A stretch of 14,416 nucleotides of DNA from Actinidia chinensis. Taxonomy: Eukaryota; Streptophyta; Magnoliopsida; Ericales; Actinidiaceae. Position 1 is the first letter of the stretch, and every line of letters starts with the position of its first letter. Positions 1 to 8,470 of this stretch are shown here, one piece after another. The notes beneath the pieces were generated by a model. That model ran no database searches and was not told the DNA's origin. It saw only the letters and a list, made by a program, of their open reading frames with translations. A program made the translations under genes and the position numbers. Where the stretch lies: positions 120,001 to 134,416 of the forward strand of contig VIGQ01001077.1 in assembly GCA_009663005.1 (NCBI GenBank), given 5' to 3'.

Positions 1-537
1 AATATATATAGTGTATTAATTTTATCTATATTGTGTCAAGTTGATGTTTAAATGGTCCCTAACTAGATTCTTGTCAGAATTCAAAAATTGTAGAAGGATA
101 AAATTTAAGATACCAATAAAAAAAACCACTCTTGTTGCAAAAAATTGACTTTAGCTCTTTTGGAGAAAAAAATGTTCCGCCAACTATTTCATTTCACGTG
201 TGTTTTTGGTATATGCAATATAGATATATCAATACAGAGTTCTTTTGAAAATAAAGGATATCAAAGGAGAAAAAAATAAAGAAGAAAGAAGAGTTCGATC
301 ATGTGATAAATTCATATATACACACATTGTTAACTAAAACAAATCTTTTCTATCGAAATCGATAAAGGAAAGAGATTTATTTAATAATTAATGAATAAAA
401 GAAAATCAGGTAAGTGTTGTGGTTTTAGGATTTCCTTGAAAATAAAATTATGGCAAATCAAACAATAAAAAAAGGTAAGAATAAGAGATTTTTCAAACCA
501 ACGAAAAGATCTTCATTCGTTCAAGAAATGGATATAA
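1..537. other. AT-rich left flank, no gene
   Basis: No open reading frame with recognisable content is seen on either strand. The stretch is AT-rich with many A and T runs, typical of plant intergenic DNA. A lone CACGTG hexamer lies at 195-200, but nothing around it suggests a promoter. Confidence 0.6.
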
Positions 538-542
538 AAGAT
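538..542. repeat. Target-site duplication AAGAT, left copy
   Basis: AAGAT directly abuts the TG that opens the left LTR at 543. The same five bases abut the CA closing the right LTR at 12479. A 5-bp duplication is the usual length for Ty3/gypsy integrases, and the exact match fixes both outer ends of the element. Confidence 0.9.
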
Positions 543-777
543 TGTTACGGTAGAATTTAGGGGCGAGCAACCAACAGTCAGAATTTCTCCTAAGCTCAGT
601 ATTGACCCTGGGACGATCTGCGCAAGAGAACAAATGTTATTGTCCGGGACGAAACTGCTACAAATCCCTCAGGCGTTGAGATGAGATTAAGGCGAGCAAG
701 CTAAGGAAAAGCAGAATATTAGAGCTTTCAGAGTGAGAATGTGAATGTGTCCTATCTTTTTTAATGGAGGAAAGCAG

Positions 778-786
778 CCTTTATAG
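778..786 (-). promoter_or_regulatory. TATA-like box in the 3' LTR
   Basis: On the minus strand this reads CTATAAAGG, the counterpart of CTATAAAAGG at 12124-12133 in the other LTR. It lies mid-LTR in the same orientation as gag-pol, where the U3 promoter is expected. In this copy one A is missing from the run. In the 3' LTR it would drive transcription outward into the left flank, if active at all. Confidence 0.55.
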
Positions 787-970
787 ATGGAGAATGAAGA
801 GCTGTGCAAGGAGATCACGACAAAATCGTCGGGTAGCTAAGAATGGAAAGAGATCCCGCGGATATTGGAAAACAACAGGAGATGCCATGTGGAGATAGTA
901 CCGCGAATGTAGGAGTCCGGGAGGAGATGGAATCCCAACGATCTTATCCTTAACCAGGCAAGATGGTTAA

Positions 971-988
971 CCTCGCCCATGGGCGAGG
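971..988. repeat. Perfect 18-bp palindrome in the left LTR
   Basis: CCTCGCCCATGGGCGAGG is its own reverse complement. The right LTR has the same site at 12325-12342 with one change (GGGCAAGG). It is built from two facing copies of the GGCGAG motif that recurs over the whole element. It could be a protein-binding site or an RNA hairpin in the LTR transcript; the sequence does not say which. Confidence 0.75.
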
Positions 989-1126
989 TGACGTTGTAAG
1001 GTGGTCAGACCATTTAAGGAGTCTAGGGCGAGCCCAATATCAATCATGAGAGATATTGTGGCATGATTTCTTTAGGCGATGTGCCCATCTTTGGCCATCT
1101 AGCAGGTGGGGAATTTTCCCTCATTG

Positions 1127-1140
1127 GTTGTCCCCTACTT
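1127..1140 (-). other. Polypurine tract next to the 3' LTR
   Basis: On the minus strand the bases just before the 3' LTR read AAGTAGGGGACAAC, 11 of 14 purines with a central GGGG. This is the position where plus-strand DNA synthesis is primed during reverse transcription. The match is imperfect, as expected in an old copy. Confidence 0.6.
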
Positions 1141-1238
1141 GATGTATCGAGGTGAAACACTTGGTACATTTGAGTAAGGAATCACAGATTACTAGTGGAC
1201 GACATGAGCATGTAATGATGGCACGTTTTACAGGATGA

Positions 1239-1244
1239 CACGTG
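1239..1244 (+). promoter_or_regulatory. G-box / ABRE-like element upstream of the antisense gene
   Basis: CACGTG in the context ACACGTGG lies about 120 bp upstream of the TATA box at 1362. This is the core recognised by plant bZIP and bHLH factors and resembles an abscisic-acid response element. Position and context suggest a role in the antisense gene's promoter, but a chance hexamer cannot be excluded. Confidence 0.35.
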
Positions 1245-1361
1245 GATGAGCGCTTTAATGGAGAAATGCGTTTTGGCGGGAGTGGTGGTTATGACCTCAA
1301 AACTCGAAGCGTCACATAATTTGGCCGTCGAAGTTAATAGAACTCAGCCGTTGATGCCTTG

Positions 1362-1370
1362 TATAAATAG
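1362..1370 (+). promoter_or_regulatory. TATA box of the antisense gene
   Basis: TATAAATAG is a near-ideal plant TATA box. It lies 156 bp upstream of the ATG at 1518, which would allow a 5' leader of roughly 120 nt. It is outside the LTR, on the strand opposite gag-pol, and heads the antisense gene. This supports independent transcription of that gene in the intact ancestor. Confidence 0.65.
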
Positions 1371-2220
1371 GGGTCTCCACCATACGACATAATCTTCTGT
1401 TGCCAATGATAACGAAGTGCTGCCTTTGCTCCGACGTGAACCTCGCCCTTGTTAGCTCGTCATCTCTCCTTTACGAAGTCATCCAGTTGTCCATCTTTAA
1501 TTTTCAATCTGTAGTGTATGTCTAGTAGCGGCGATGTAGGAAACTTAGATAATTTTCTACCCTCCTATATTTCTAATCACCTAGGAGAAAAGTTATACAT
1601 GGCCGACGAGGTCAATCAACTTCCTTCTTCCCCTAGAGAGGAACTCCCTAATCCTTAGGGTAGTCCCTCATTTGTTACTCCACCTCCAATTGAGAGGGAA
1701 ACTAACAATATCAACCAAGGCGAGCTAGATCACCTTAAAGAGTCATGTTCTATCCCTCCAGGCGTTCATATCAGGCTACCCGAGGTGGATAAGACCATAG
1801 CATCTACTCGCCTAGGAGAGGTGGCCTTTTATAAGGCAACCTTTCATGCCGGTCTTCGTCTCCCGATCCATCCCATTATCAAGGGGATCCTATACTTCTA
1901 CACCATCTACCCTGCATAGCTCATTCTCAATGCATGGTAAAAGTCTCGTTTACACGGTAGTACTATGGAGAGCTCACAATTCTCCCTCTCCTTCAACAAG
2001 TTCAAGAGTCTGTTTACCTTGTACAAAAACCCGAAGCCAGATTCCGAATGTTGTACTTCAAGGCGAGGTCAAAGAAGACCCTGCCCGAGGGGGGATCCCA
2101 ACAATGTAAAGGGATGGAAGAAGAAATTCTTCTTTATCTTAGGAGATGACTGGGAGTTCTCCCCAGGAATATACAGGGACACCAGTGTTCCAAGGGTCCT
2201 AAGGTTGTAAGGCACTCTAG

Positions 2221-2305
2221 GTTAGTCTTCTTCCATTAAGTCATTATTTTAGATGATAAGCGTAACACATTTTCCCATGACTAACAATTGTTTTCCCATT
2301 TTTAG
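2221..2305 (+). other. Predicted intron 1 of the antisense gene
   Basis: GTTAGT opens it, TTTTTAG closes it, and ACTAAC (2279-2284) lies about 20 nt before the 3' end as a good branch point; length is 85 nt. Removing it joins the split glycine codon G|GT in phase 1 and continues the upstream frame into KRCNKPPIL, a block expected at this place in the family. A second ORF-free interval of this kind is at 3282-3355. Confidence 0.65.
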
Positions 2306-2711
2306 GTAAGCGTTGCAACAAGCCACCCATCTTGTCCACAATCGAGCAAAGAAGGCTCGACGAGATCTTAACATCGCTGTGGGGGAGATACATTTAAAAT
2401 CAAGGAATCTCGAGTATAAGTTTCAGTAGGTGCTTCAGGTCCAACCCTAAAGCAATGGAGTCCAATGGCAGGGACAATGGCTTGGAAATACCGATAGGCA
2501 GGGTAAACTCCAGTCGCACGCAATGAGGGTAAGTCCCATCATTCCTGAGATGATCCTCGCGAGGTGATAATTCCCGAGATGACTCAATAGAGTACCTAGG
2601 GACCATCAAGAAAACCCATAGGAGAGTTTTACCTCGCCTTCCTGATAAGATACTGCTAATAATTATTGGGGCAAAATTCTGACTGTTTTTTCTGAGTTTG
2701 GTTCTAAGTAG

Positions 2712-2735
2712 CTTGAGCTCAAGCTTGAACTCAAG
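2712..2735. repeat. Two tandem 12-bp palindromes
   Basis: CTTGAGCTCAAG is followed directly by CTTGAACTCAAG; the first is a perfect palindrome and the second differs by one base. They lie in the serine-rich middle part of the antisense gene. They may simply be low-complexity coding sequence (repeated Ser/Leu codons). Confidence 0.5.
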
Positions 2736-3281
2736 CTCAGAAAACTTGATTGGATCCACGACTGCCCCCTGAACTTAGATTGGACGGTACTGCCTTCTTT
2801 CTTGTCCAAGTACTTTACCTCGTTTATGACTGATTCTTGTCTCCTTTTGCAATTATGTCTAAAAAGATTGATCTGTAGAAGCTCGCCAAAATGGCGAAGA
2901 GCTCCAAGGCGGCCACCCCGATAGTTAAGGGCATGATCATTCTTAAAAGCATCCTCGGGATGAGGTTCCTAACATCGAACCCAGCAAGAAGGGCAAAATC
3001 GTGGATGACTCGAAGAGGAAGGATGCCATGCAGCCACTCGAGGCTAAGAAGAAAGTGATGAAGCATAGAAGGATGGGTAGCATGGGTGCCAAGCCATATT
3101 GGGTCCCGAGGAGGGGACCTCAGCCAATCCCTACCATGTCTTGTGGCCCATCGCTTCTATTTTGGAAATCCCTCCGTGGCTAAGAAACTTCTCGAGGGCG
3201 TGATCCCATCGTGGATAAGGAAGAGGCGAGAAGCTAGATCTTGATCTGGAAATATCAAGGCTCTTTCATGGAGTTGGTTAG

Positions 3282-3355
3282 GTAGTTATTCTTTTTCACG
3301 TCAAGATTGTATTCCTGCACTTTATTTTGTCTAATTAATTCATTATTGTTTGCAG
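3282..3355 (+). other. Possible second intron of the antisense gene
   Basis: Starts GTAGTTATT and ends in a T-rich stretch closing with TTTGCAG, with CTAAT (3331-3335) as a possible branch site; 74 nt, AT-richer than its neighbours. The T-rich 3' end is typical of plant introns. Frame continuity on both sides cannot be shown because stops and frameshifts lie nearby, so this is weaker than intron 1. Confidence 0.45.
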
Positions 3356-3620
3356 TTGGTGGTACTTGCGGTCTTCCCTAGCAGGGCGTGGAAGAGAGCT
3401 GACAGATGAAGCAATGACTCAGCAGGCCAAACCTGACTCAATTGGGATCGAGATGGTCTGTGCTTAGCAACGTGCCACAGAACTAGAAGGGCAAGTAGCT
3501 GATCTCGGGGCTCGGGAGCAGAAGGCCATTGAGGAACTCAATAGGATGAAGGATGACCGAGATGCCACCATCCAAAAGCTTGAGAAGGAGAATGCCGAGT
3601 TTAAAGTTAAAGAGGTCCTC

Positions 3621-3625
3621 ACCAA
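3621..3625. repeat. Target-site duplication of the nested LTR, left copy
   Basis: ACCAA directly precedes TGTCATGCCC. The right copy at 5525-5529 is ACCAG, a match at four of five positions. Confidence 0.7.
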
Positions 3626-4339
3626 TGTCATGCCCTAAAATTTAATAACCCAAAAGTAAATAAAATCCACGTAGGACGAGTCAAGATTTCATACTATTCC
3701 TTTGAATAGTCAAAGTCAACAAAACATAATCCCACCATTTGGAGTAAATAAGTTCTATCACCTAATGTCGATAACCGAATGCATAAGTTACCAGTTAAAG
3801 GTTGTTACAATAACCAAATAGTCAAAAGATTTATAAATAGAAGTTACAAAATCATCTTTCAAAAATATAAAACAAGATACAAAAAATAACTTTATGCTCG
3901 ATGAACTCCAAATGTCATGTAAAAAACACAACCACACTTCAAAGCATCCATCTCATGCTCCATGCTGAGTACCTGAAAATTTATAGGTTGAGCTCACTAG
4001 TCCAGTAGGAAAACTATTCTACCTTCGCTAGGTGTAATAAACTGATATATGCAATAATGAGGTGAGTATAATGGATGGACCACAACCATGGGTAAGGATA
4101 GATGAACAAAAACTTTAACTCCACTCACTAGTACCCAAAACGTGTTCTATGTCTAAACTATGTTCAAATGTTCCAAATTAGTTTAAAATTCTCACCAAAA
4201 TTCCAAACAATTCCCAAAATTCGCGTTTTCTTCATATTGAAAACATATTTTTCGCCAAATACATCAAATTTGTCTGAAATAACCAAACTGATAATTCATA
4301 AAAATACTCATCCAATTTTATTAGGGAAGTATCCCTCTA

Positions 4340-4423
4340 CCGGATTTCGTGGGCTTCCGTGCACCCCTGCCTAATTTCGTGGGCTGCCGTGCACCCCGCC
4401 GGATTTCGTGGCTCCGTGCACCC
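4340..4423. repeat. Three tandem copies of a 25-29-bp unit in the solo LTR
   Basis: Three successive units start at 4340, 4370 and 4399, each carrying an ATTTCGTGG core followed by CCGTGCACC. Units are about 30, 29 and 25 bp, the last with a small deletion. It is a GC-richer island in an AT-rich LTR. Short tandem units in an LTR may be promoter or enhancer elements; no direct evidence here. Confidence 0.75.
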
Positions 4424-5320
4424 AAGGCTAGGGACACACCCGGGTTGATCCCTATAGTCCTTTATACCATTAATATATCTCAAAACAATTTGCCTGTCAA
4501 AACTCCCCAAAAGTCCCATTTAGTCCCCAAATTCCACGTTTTCGTCAAAAATGTCAACCGACTCGTGTTCAATTCATAAACTAGAAAATTTAAAATTAAA
4601 TCACATGTCCAAAGTTTTAAAATTCATGATATCAAGGTGAATTCGGTGTCCAAAATGTGATATACGGGTCAAAATATGAGGAATGGGGACAATCCCAGGG
4701 GCCAAATGACATCAAATGATGTGTAAAAAATCATCTAAACAGAGACAATGTGCTGGAAAATAGGGGCAGTATCCTAACGAAACCAGGGGACTAGCAATGC
4801 AATTTTTTACTCTAGAGGGTGGACTTTCAACCCAAAACACATTGTGAGATCTTAGGTCAAAATTTTAATATGTAGAGCAATAAAGGACATAACGTAGTGT
4901 AATCACCATCAATTGCATCAAACAGTTCTCATTTAATAGATCACAAAATTTAATCAAACAATCCACTTTTGAAGAAATTGACAATTTAAGATAAATTGGA
5001 GCACAATCGACACCAAGAACAATGCATATGCTATACACGCATAATAGATACAAATACAAGAGTAGAATGTTTCTGCCTACCATCAAGATTTGAGTTTGGA
5101 TGATGGCAGATGAAACCTAGTCTCCATTGAGCTCCAATCCGACTATGAGTTCTTGGTGCGAATACAACGGAGATATAAACCCTTCATACACGTAGAAGAA
5201 GTGATTTTAGTGTGGGCTTGAAGTGGGCCTATGAAATTTTGGTGAGTTTTACGAGCCCTTTGGCAAGAAGAAAAATGGAGAAATGAGAAAGAGAGAGAGT
5301 CGGCTGAAGAGGGCTGATCT

Positions 5321-5341
5321 CTTTTCTTTTCTTTTTTTTTT
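5321..5341. repeat. Pyrimidine run near the right end of the solo LTR
   Basis: A CT/T-only stretch, ending in ten T, following a short GA repeat at 5289-5299. It is low-complexity sequence within the LTR, with no further meaning visible. Confidence 0.5.
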
Positions 5342-5524
5342 GACTAAAAAGTCCTAAAAATTTAAAAAAATCTCTCACCCCTTCACACTTTACCCCTAGA
5401 CTTTCAAATGTGTACTAACACACAAAATGCATTCTACTACTATCACATTAACCTCTCTTATAAAATTTTCAATTCTCACATACCCAACATTCTTTCGGAA
5501 GTTATCAAATTTCGGGTCCTTACA

Positions 5525-5529
5525 ACCAG
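5525..5529. repeat. Target-site duplication of the nested LTR, right copy
   Basis: ACCAG directly follows the terminal TTACA of the solo LTR; compare ACCAA at 3621-3625. Antisense-gene coding sequence resumes straight after it. Confidence 0.7.
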
Positions 5530-5796
5530 AGTCATTCATTGAGGAGTACATAAATCCTCAGATGACTTTCAGGAGGCTATGGGAACAAATAGCTTCCAGA
5601 TACTTTGTTTCAGGGCTTTACTTGTGCAAAATCAAGTTGAGCCACCTTTATTCGAGCTTGACCTCCAAAGATATGGCAAATTGATGTGAGCTAGCTTGAG
5701 CTAGAAGAAGGTGAGGATAGGGGTAGGAAGAGGATGAGAAGAGAGGATGGGAAAGATAAGGAGGAGGAGAGAAGTGTGATACCAGCCCTTATCACT

Positions 5797-6398
5797 TTAA
5801 ATACTTTAAATATATTATGTAATGTGGATGTAACCCTTTCATTTTTACCGACACATTCCTTTCTATGGTTTCTTGTTCCGCTTCTCCTTATACAATGGCA
5901 TTTGTCCTACTTGGCGATTCAATATGAATGGAATCTGGTCGAGGTAAATTTGGAGACCAAAAACTCATCAATCTGCGAGCAAAACCATTGTGTAACGATT
6001 ACGGTTAATCACCTAAGTAGACAAACAACAACTTAATTTATGGCGACCAGATTATCAGGGCGAGTTAACTTAGGCGAAGATGCGTTGGCGACTAATTTGT
6101 AAATTTCTCAATTAACAAGCAATGGCGATCTTGATATTGGTGATAACAAACATTTGTTTCAATCCATTTATATGGCGAAATGGCGAACATCATGGCGAAT
6201 AACTTTGGAGTTAATATGGCGACATAAACCTTTTTGGCGAATGCTTGTATTTAGTGAAATTTGATTGGAGAAAGTTTAAATAGATTTTGGCAATCATATC
6301 AGTAATTCTTTATTTAAACATGGTTTTGGGGACATCAACAATTGCATATGGATCTTCTAAGAGTGGGCGAGCATAGAGACTACTGGTAATCCTTCTAC
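5797..6398. other. Tail-to-tail spacer between the antisense gene and pol
   Basis: The antisense gene's recognisable C-terminal block and charged tail end at about 5790 and pol ends at about 6398 on the other strand. The interval has no recognised protein on either strand; the + frame open to 6036 is likely read-through. It contains the GGCGA cluster described separately. Both genes' polyadenylation signals would be expected here, but none is clear. Confidence 0.5.
6041..6240 (+). repeat. Cluster of about ten GGCGA motifs in 200 bp
   Basis: TGGCGA or a one-base variant occurs near 6041, 6058, 6072, 6085, 6123, 6173, 6181, 6193, 6217 and 6235, all on the + strand and often as ATGGCGA. Spacing is irregular (8 to about 50 bp), so it is not a simple tandem repeat. 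It lies between pol and the antisense gene, where Tat elements often carry repeats. Confidence 0.7.
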
Positions 6399-7505
6399 TT
6401 CTTTCAGTGTTCAGCATTCTAAGGATGAGTGTAGTGTCTCCCACTCATGTCCTCTAGCACAATAAGTTTCCCGTCTAAGCACTTTGACAATTTTTTTAGG
6501 GACCTTCCCATGTTGTCCGAGCTTTCCAATATTATCTCCTTTGTATATAGAGTGACGTTCCTCAAGACTAAGTCACTGGAAAAATGATATACGTTAACCC
6601 TCTGGTTGTAGTCCTTGGCAACTTGGTGCTTGCATGCAGCTTGTGACCCTCAGCTCGCTCGCTTTTTTTCGTCAAGGAGATCAGGTTAAGCCTAGCCGGC
6701 CTCGTTGTTCTCCTTGTCAAAATTTGAGGTCTTAAAGACCGGCATTCCTTCTCTAGTGTATCGCTGATTATGTTCCACTATACATTGAATACGGCGTCTC
6801 GCCCGGGGATCCTGCTCGTCGTGTGGTAAGCCGCATAATATCTTTGGAGGTCTTCTACCAATTCACTTTTGAATTTTTCTAACCTCGCCTTTATATTCCC
6901 AAGATCGTTCTGTTTGTGACTTCTACTTTCTTTGCCTAAGATGACCCGACGAGGGTAAGTGATGTGAGATGGCAGATCTGAGCAAACAATTTGAATCCAC
7001 ATTGTCGAATTGCCTGCATTGTCCGAGATGGATAATCATTGGCGAATTCCAATCGCAAAACGATGGGTTTCTTCCAACAAAATTTTTAGTATTCCGCTCA
7101 GTAATTTTTGGTGATAGATTTCTCTTTTAATCCACTTATATTAACTGTCTATGAACGACAATCTAAAACTCTCTCTATAATTGAGCATGAGGTATAGGTC
7201 CCAGTATGTCTGTTCCCATTAAGCAAATGGTTATGGACTGGTCATTGGCACCATCTTAGTATAGACAGGGATGACTAGAGCAAATCTCTGCAACTTATCA
7301 CATTTTCTAGTGAATGCAATCGCATCTCACTCCATTGATGCCAACAATACATAGCGAATTGCAGTTATTATCAATGACCTCACCTGAGTGATTTTCGCCA
7401 GATGCTTCCATTTTGGAATCTCACTGAGCATGTAATTTGTTTTCTCAAGGCATAGACATCTCAAGAGTGGACCCAAGATAGACATCTTGTAAAAGGCCTC
7501 AAATA
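6398..7505 (-). pseudogene. Integrase domain of pol, degenerate
   Basis: From about 7505 downward, minus-strand frames give the N-terminal zinc-finger region ending CDKLQRFA (7279-7302), where the family has CxxC; the second cysteine is lost. The catalytic core follows, with a DILGP-like block, YKWI, and SDNA (7015-7026), matching the second catalytic aspartate of the D,D-35-E triad. The third acidic residue is not clear. Then IKARLEKFKSELVEDLQ and YHTTSRIPG (about 6900-6800) match the end of the core. The C-terminal part follows (NVYHFSSDLVLRNVTLYTKE, then HP-NAEH near 6399-6431, with stops in place of W and L). No chromodomain follows. Role in the family: inserting the cDNA into host DNA. 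Frameshifts and at least five stops make this copy dead. Confidence 0.85.
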
Positions 7506-7744
7506 GGCTGAATCTAGTGGTCGATATTGGATCTATTGTGCCCTTGAAGATGTCTAATGTAGTTTCTCAATCTTTGATATAGGCAAGAGTCGTCCATCCT
7601 GTTAGGCTACTATGGTTTGGCAACATGTTCTGGCGATGTCAATACTGGGTTTGGCAAGTTCAATTGTAGAGGTATACTTCTTTGAGATGAAATTGAAGGA
7701 TATGCTAAGTTAGCCAAGGCATCCAGCCTTCTTGTTTCTAATGG

Positions 7745-8470
7745 GGATTTGGCGAATCTTGAACTCTCTAATTTATTGACCAGCCTTTCACTTCATCCAA
7801 ATAGGCCACATTCGAAATTCCTTGATGAGGTAACCCTTTACACTTGATTACCAAAAGTTGAGAATCATTAAAGGCGTCCAAGGATTCTAACCCAATTTTG
7901 TTGCAGCCCTTAGTCCAGTGAGAAGAGCCTCATATTCAGCTTCGTGGCTTTTGAATTCGATACGTATAGCATATTCATTTGCTCACCTAAAGGAGTCTAG
8001 GAACAAGTCCCTGCTCCACAAATGTATTTTTTTTGGGGGGGTGGATGACCCGTCCATGAAACTCTAAACAATTTCTTCGTTGGTCTCTACACCCAGGAAG
8101 AGTTATCTCGGGCTTTGGAACAACATCATATGCTATACTCGGCCTATGAAATCGACCAATGCTTGGGCTTGATCGTCAACCTTGGTTAATAATTGATGTG
8201 AAATTCACTCAACTCAATGTGACATTTGAGTAATCGCCCTGAATATCAAGTCGCTAGAGGAAATCGGCTTTTAAAGGATGATCTGTCATTCAACAATAGG
8301 ATGTGCTTGGAAATAGTGGCGAAACTTTCTAACAGTGATCTAGATGGGCCATAGGTGAGCTTCTCAATTTCAGGTACTACTCTCAGCTCCAATGAGGGAC
8401 TTTGCCTTTCATAGTTAGTATACCATTCTGAACTTTGTTCTTTTCGATGAGCATGCACTCACTGCAGTGG
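7745..8470 (-). pseudogene. RNase H region of pol, degenerate
   Basis: Two parts are visible. At 8470-8110 is the RNase H domain attached to RT (PSLELRVVPEIEKLTYG..., then SGRLLKCHIELSEFHINY). At 8060-7745 is a second block with FMDGSS (8043-8060), EAEYEALLTGLRAA (from 7943) and FNDSQLLV (about 7852-7873), which carry the D-E-D residues of an active RNase H site. Tat elements are known for a second, archaeal-type RNase H beside the usual one; the order here fits that, but I infer it from motif order only. The gap between FMDGSS and the E block includes a poly-G/poly-T frameshift-prone run at 8029-8041. Role: removing the RNA strand of the RNA/DNA hybrid. Confidence 0.78.

Larger units (their letters stand above)
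543..1126 (-). repeat. 3' LTR of the Tat element (left copy)
   Basis: Aligns along its length with 11891-12479 at roughly 80-85% identity by eye, with small indels. The outer end is TGTTACGG (on the minus strand the LTR ends in ...TAACA). The inner end is inferred at 1126 from the right copy, which ends ...CCCTCATCA; here the expected terminal CA has become TG. Both copies carry a TATA-like box on the minus strand and a GGCGAG palindrome. The long shared blocks include the stretch around the palindrome (about 935-1000), which differs at only a few positions. Confidence 0.92.
3626..5524 (+). mobile_element. Nested solo LTR (1.9 kb) of an unrelated, probably Ty3/gypsy element
   Basis: Opens with TGTCATGCCC and closes with GGGTCCTTACA, the TG...CA ends of an LTR, with near-identical 5-bp duplications on both sides. 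It splits the antisense gene, whose coiled-coil region ends just before it and whose C-terminal block starts just after it. No primer-binding site or coding domain lies inside, so it is a lone LTR left by LTR-LTR recombination. The wording of both ends resembles long LTRs of plant Tekay/Del-type chromoviruses, which also suggests the + orientation; this is from memory of the family and not proven. The body is AT-rich and almost lacks the GGCGA motifs common in the host element. The small open frames in it are chance. Confidence 0.8.
1518..5790 (+). pseudogene. Antisense extra ORF of the Tat element (putative plant transposon protein), split by a solo LTR
   Basis: A gene on the strand opposite gag-pol, between integrase and the 3' LTR. 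From the ATG at 1518 one frame runs to 2220, interrupted by in-frame stops at 1656, 1917, 1938 and 2208. Within it, FYKATFHAGLRLPIHP (from about 1827) and a later KKFFFILGDDWEF block match a family often annotated as 'putative plant transposon protein'. A predicted 85-nt intron restores frame into KRCNKPPIL (2308 on). A basic, low-complexity middle follows (about 2856-3100, with DEVPNIEPSKKGK). Next comes a heptad-like coiled coil rich in E, K and R (about 3480-3612). After the nested LTR, a C-terminal block with YFVSGLYLCKIKLSHLY and an acidic/basic tail (to about 5790) finishes it. Function is unknown in the family. Exon limits after 2400 are uncertain and several frameshifts are present. 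Confidence 0.72.

Noticed and set aside
543..1126. Reading the left LTR as the 5' LTR with a + strand element
   Set aside because: Gag, protease, RT and integrase all read on the minus strand, and the primer-binding site lies beside the right LTR, so the right LTR is the 5' one.
1846..2109. An 87-codon + frame starting MPVFVSRS
   Set aside because: It overlaps the antisense gene in a different frame; the family match is in the frame of the ATG at 1518.
2712..2735. Tandem CTTGAGCTCAAG palindromes as a regulatory site
   Set aside because: They fall within the serine/leucine-rich coding part of the antisense gene, where repeated codons give such patterns by chance; kept only as a repeat.
2400..3066. 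Two minus-strand frames of 119 and 80 codons (2400-2759 and 2824-3066)
   Set aside because: They lie opposite recognisable antisense-gene sequence, match no gag or pol domain, and have no start context; treated as shadows.
4168..5086. Several 60-76-codon frames on both strands
   Set aside because: They lie inside the non-coding solo LTR, partly in its tandem repeat, and resemble no protein family.
3626..5524. A complete short nested element (TRIM-like) in place of a solo LTR
   Set aside because: No internal pair of direct repeats, primer-binding site or polypurine tract was seen between the TG and CA ends.
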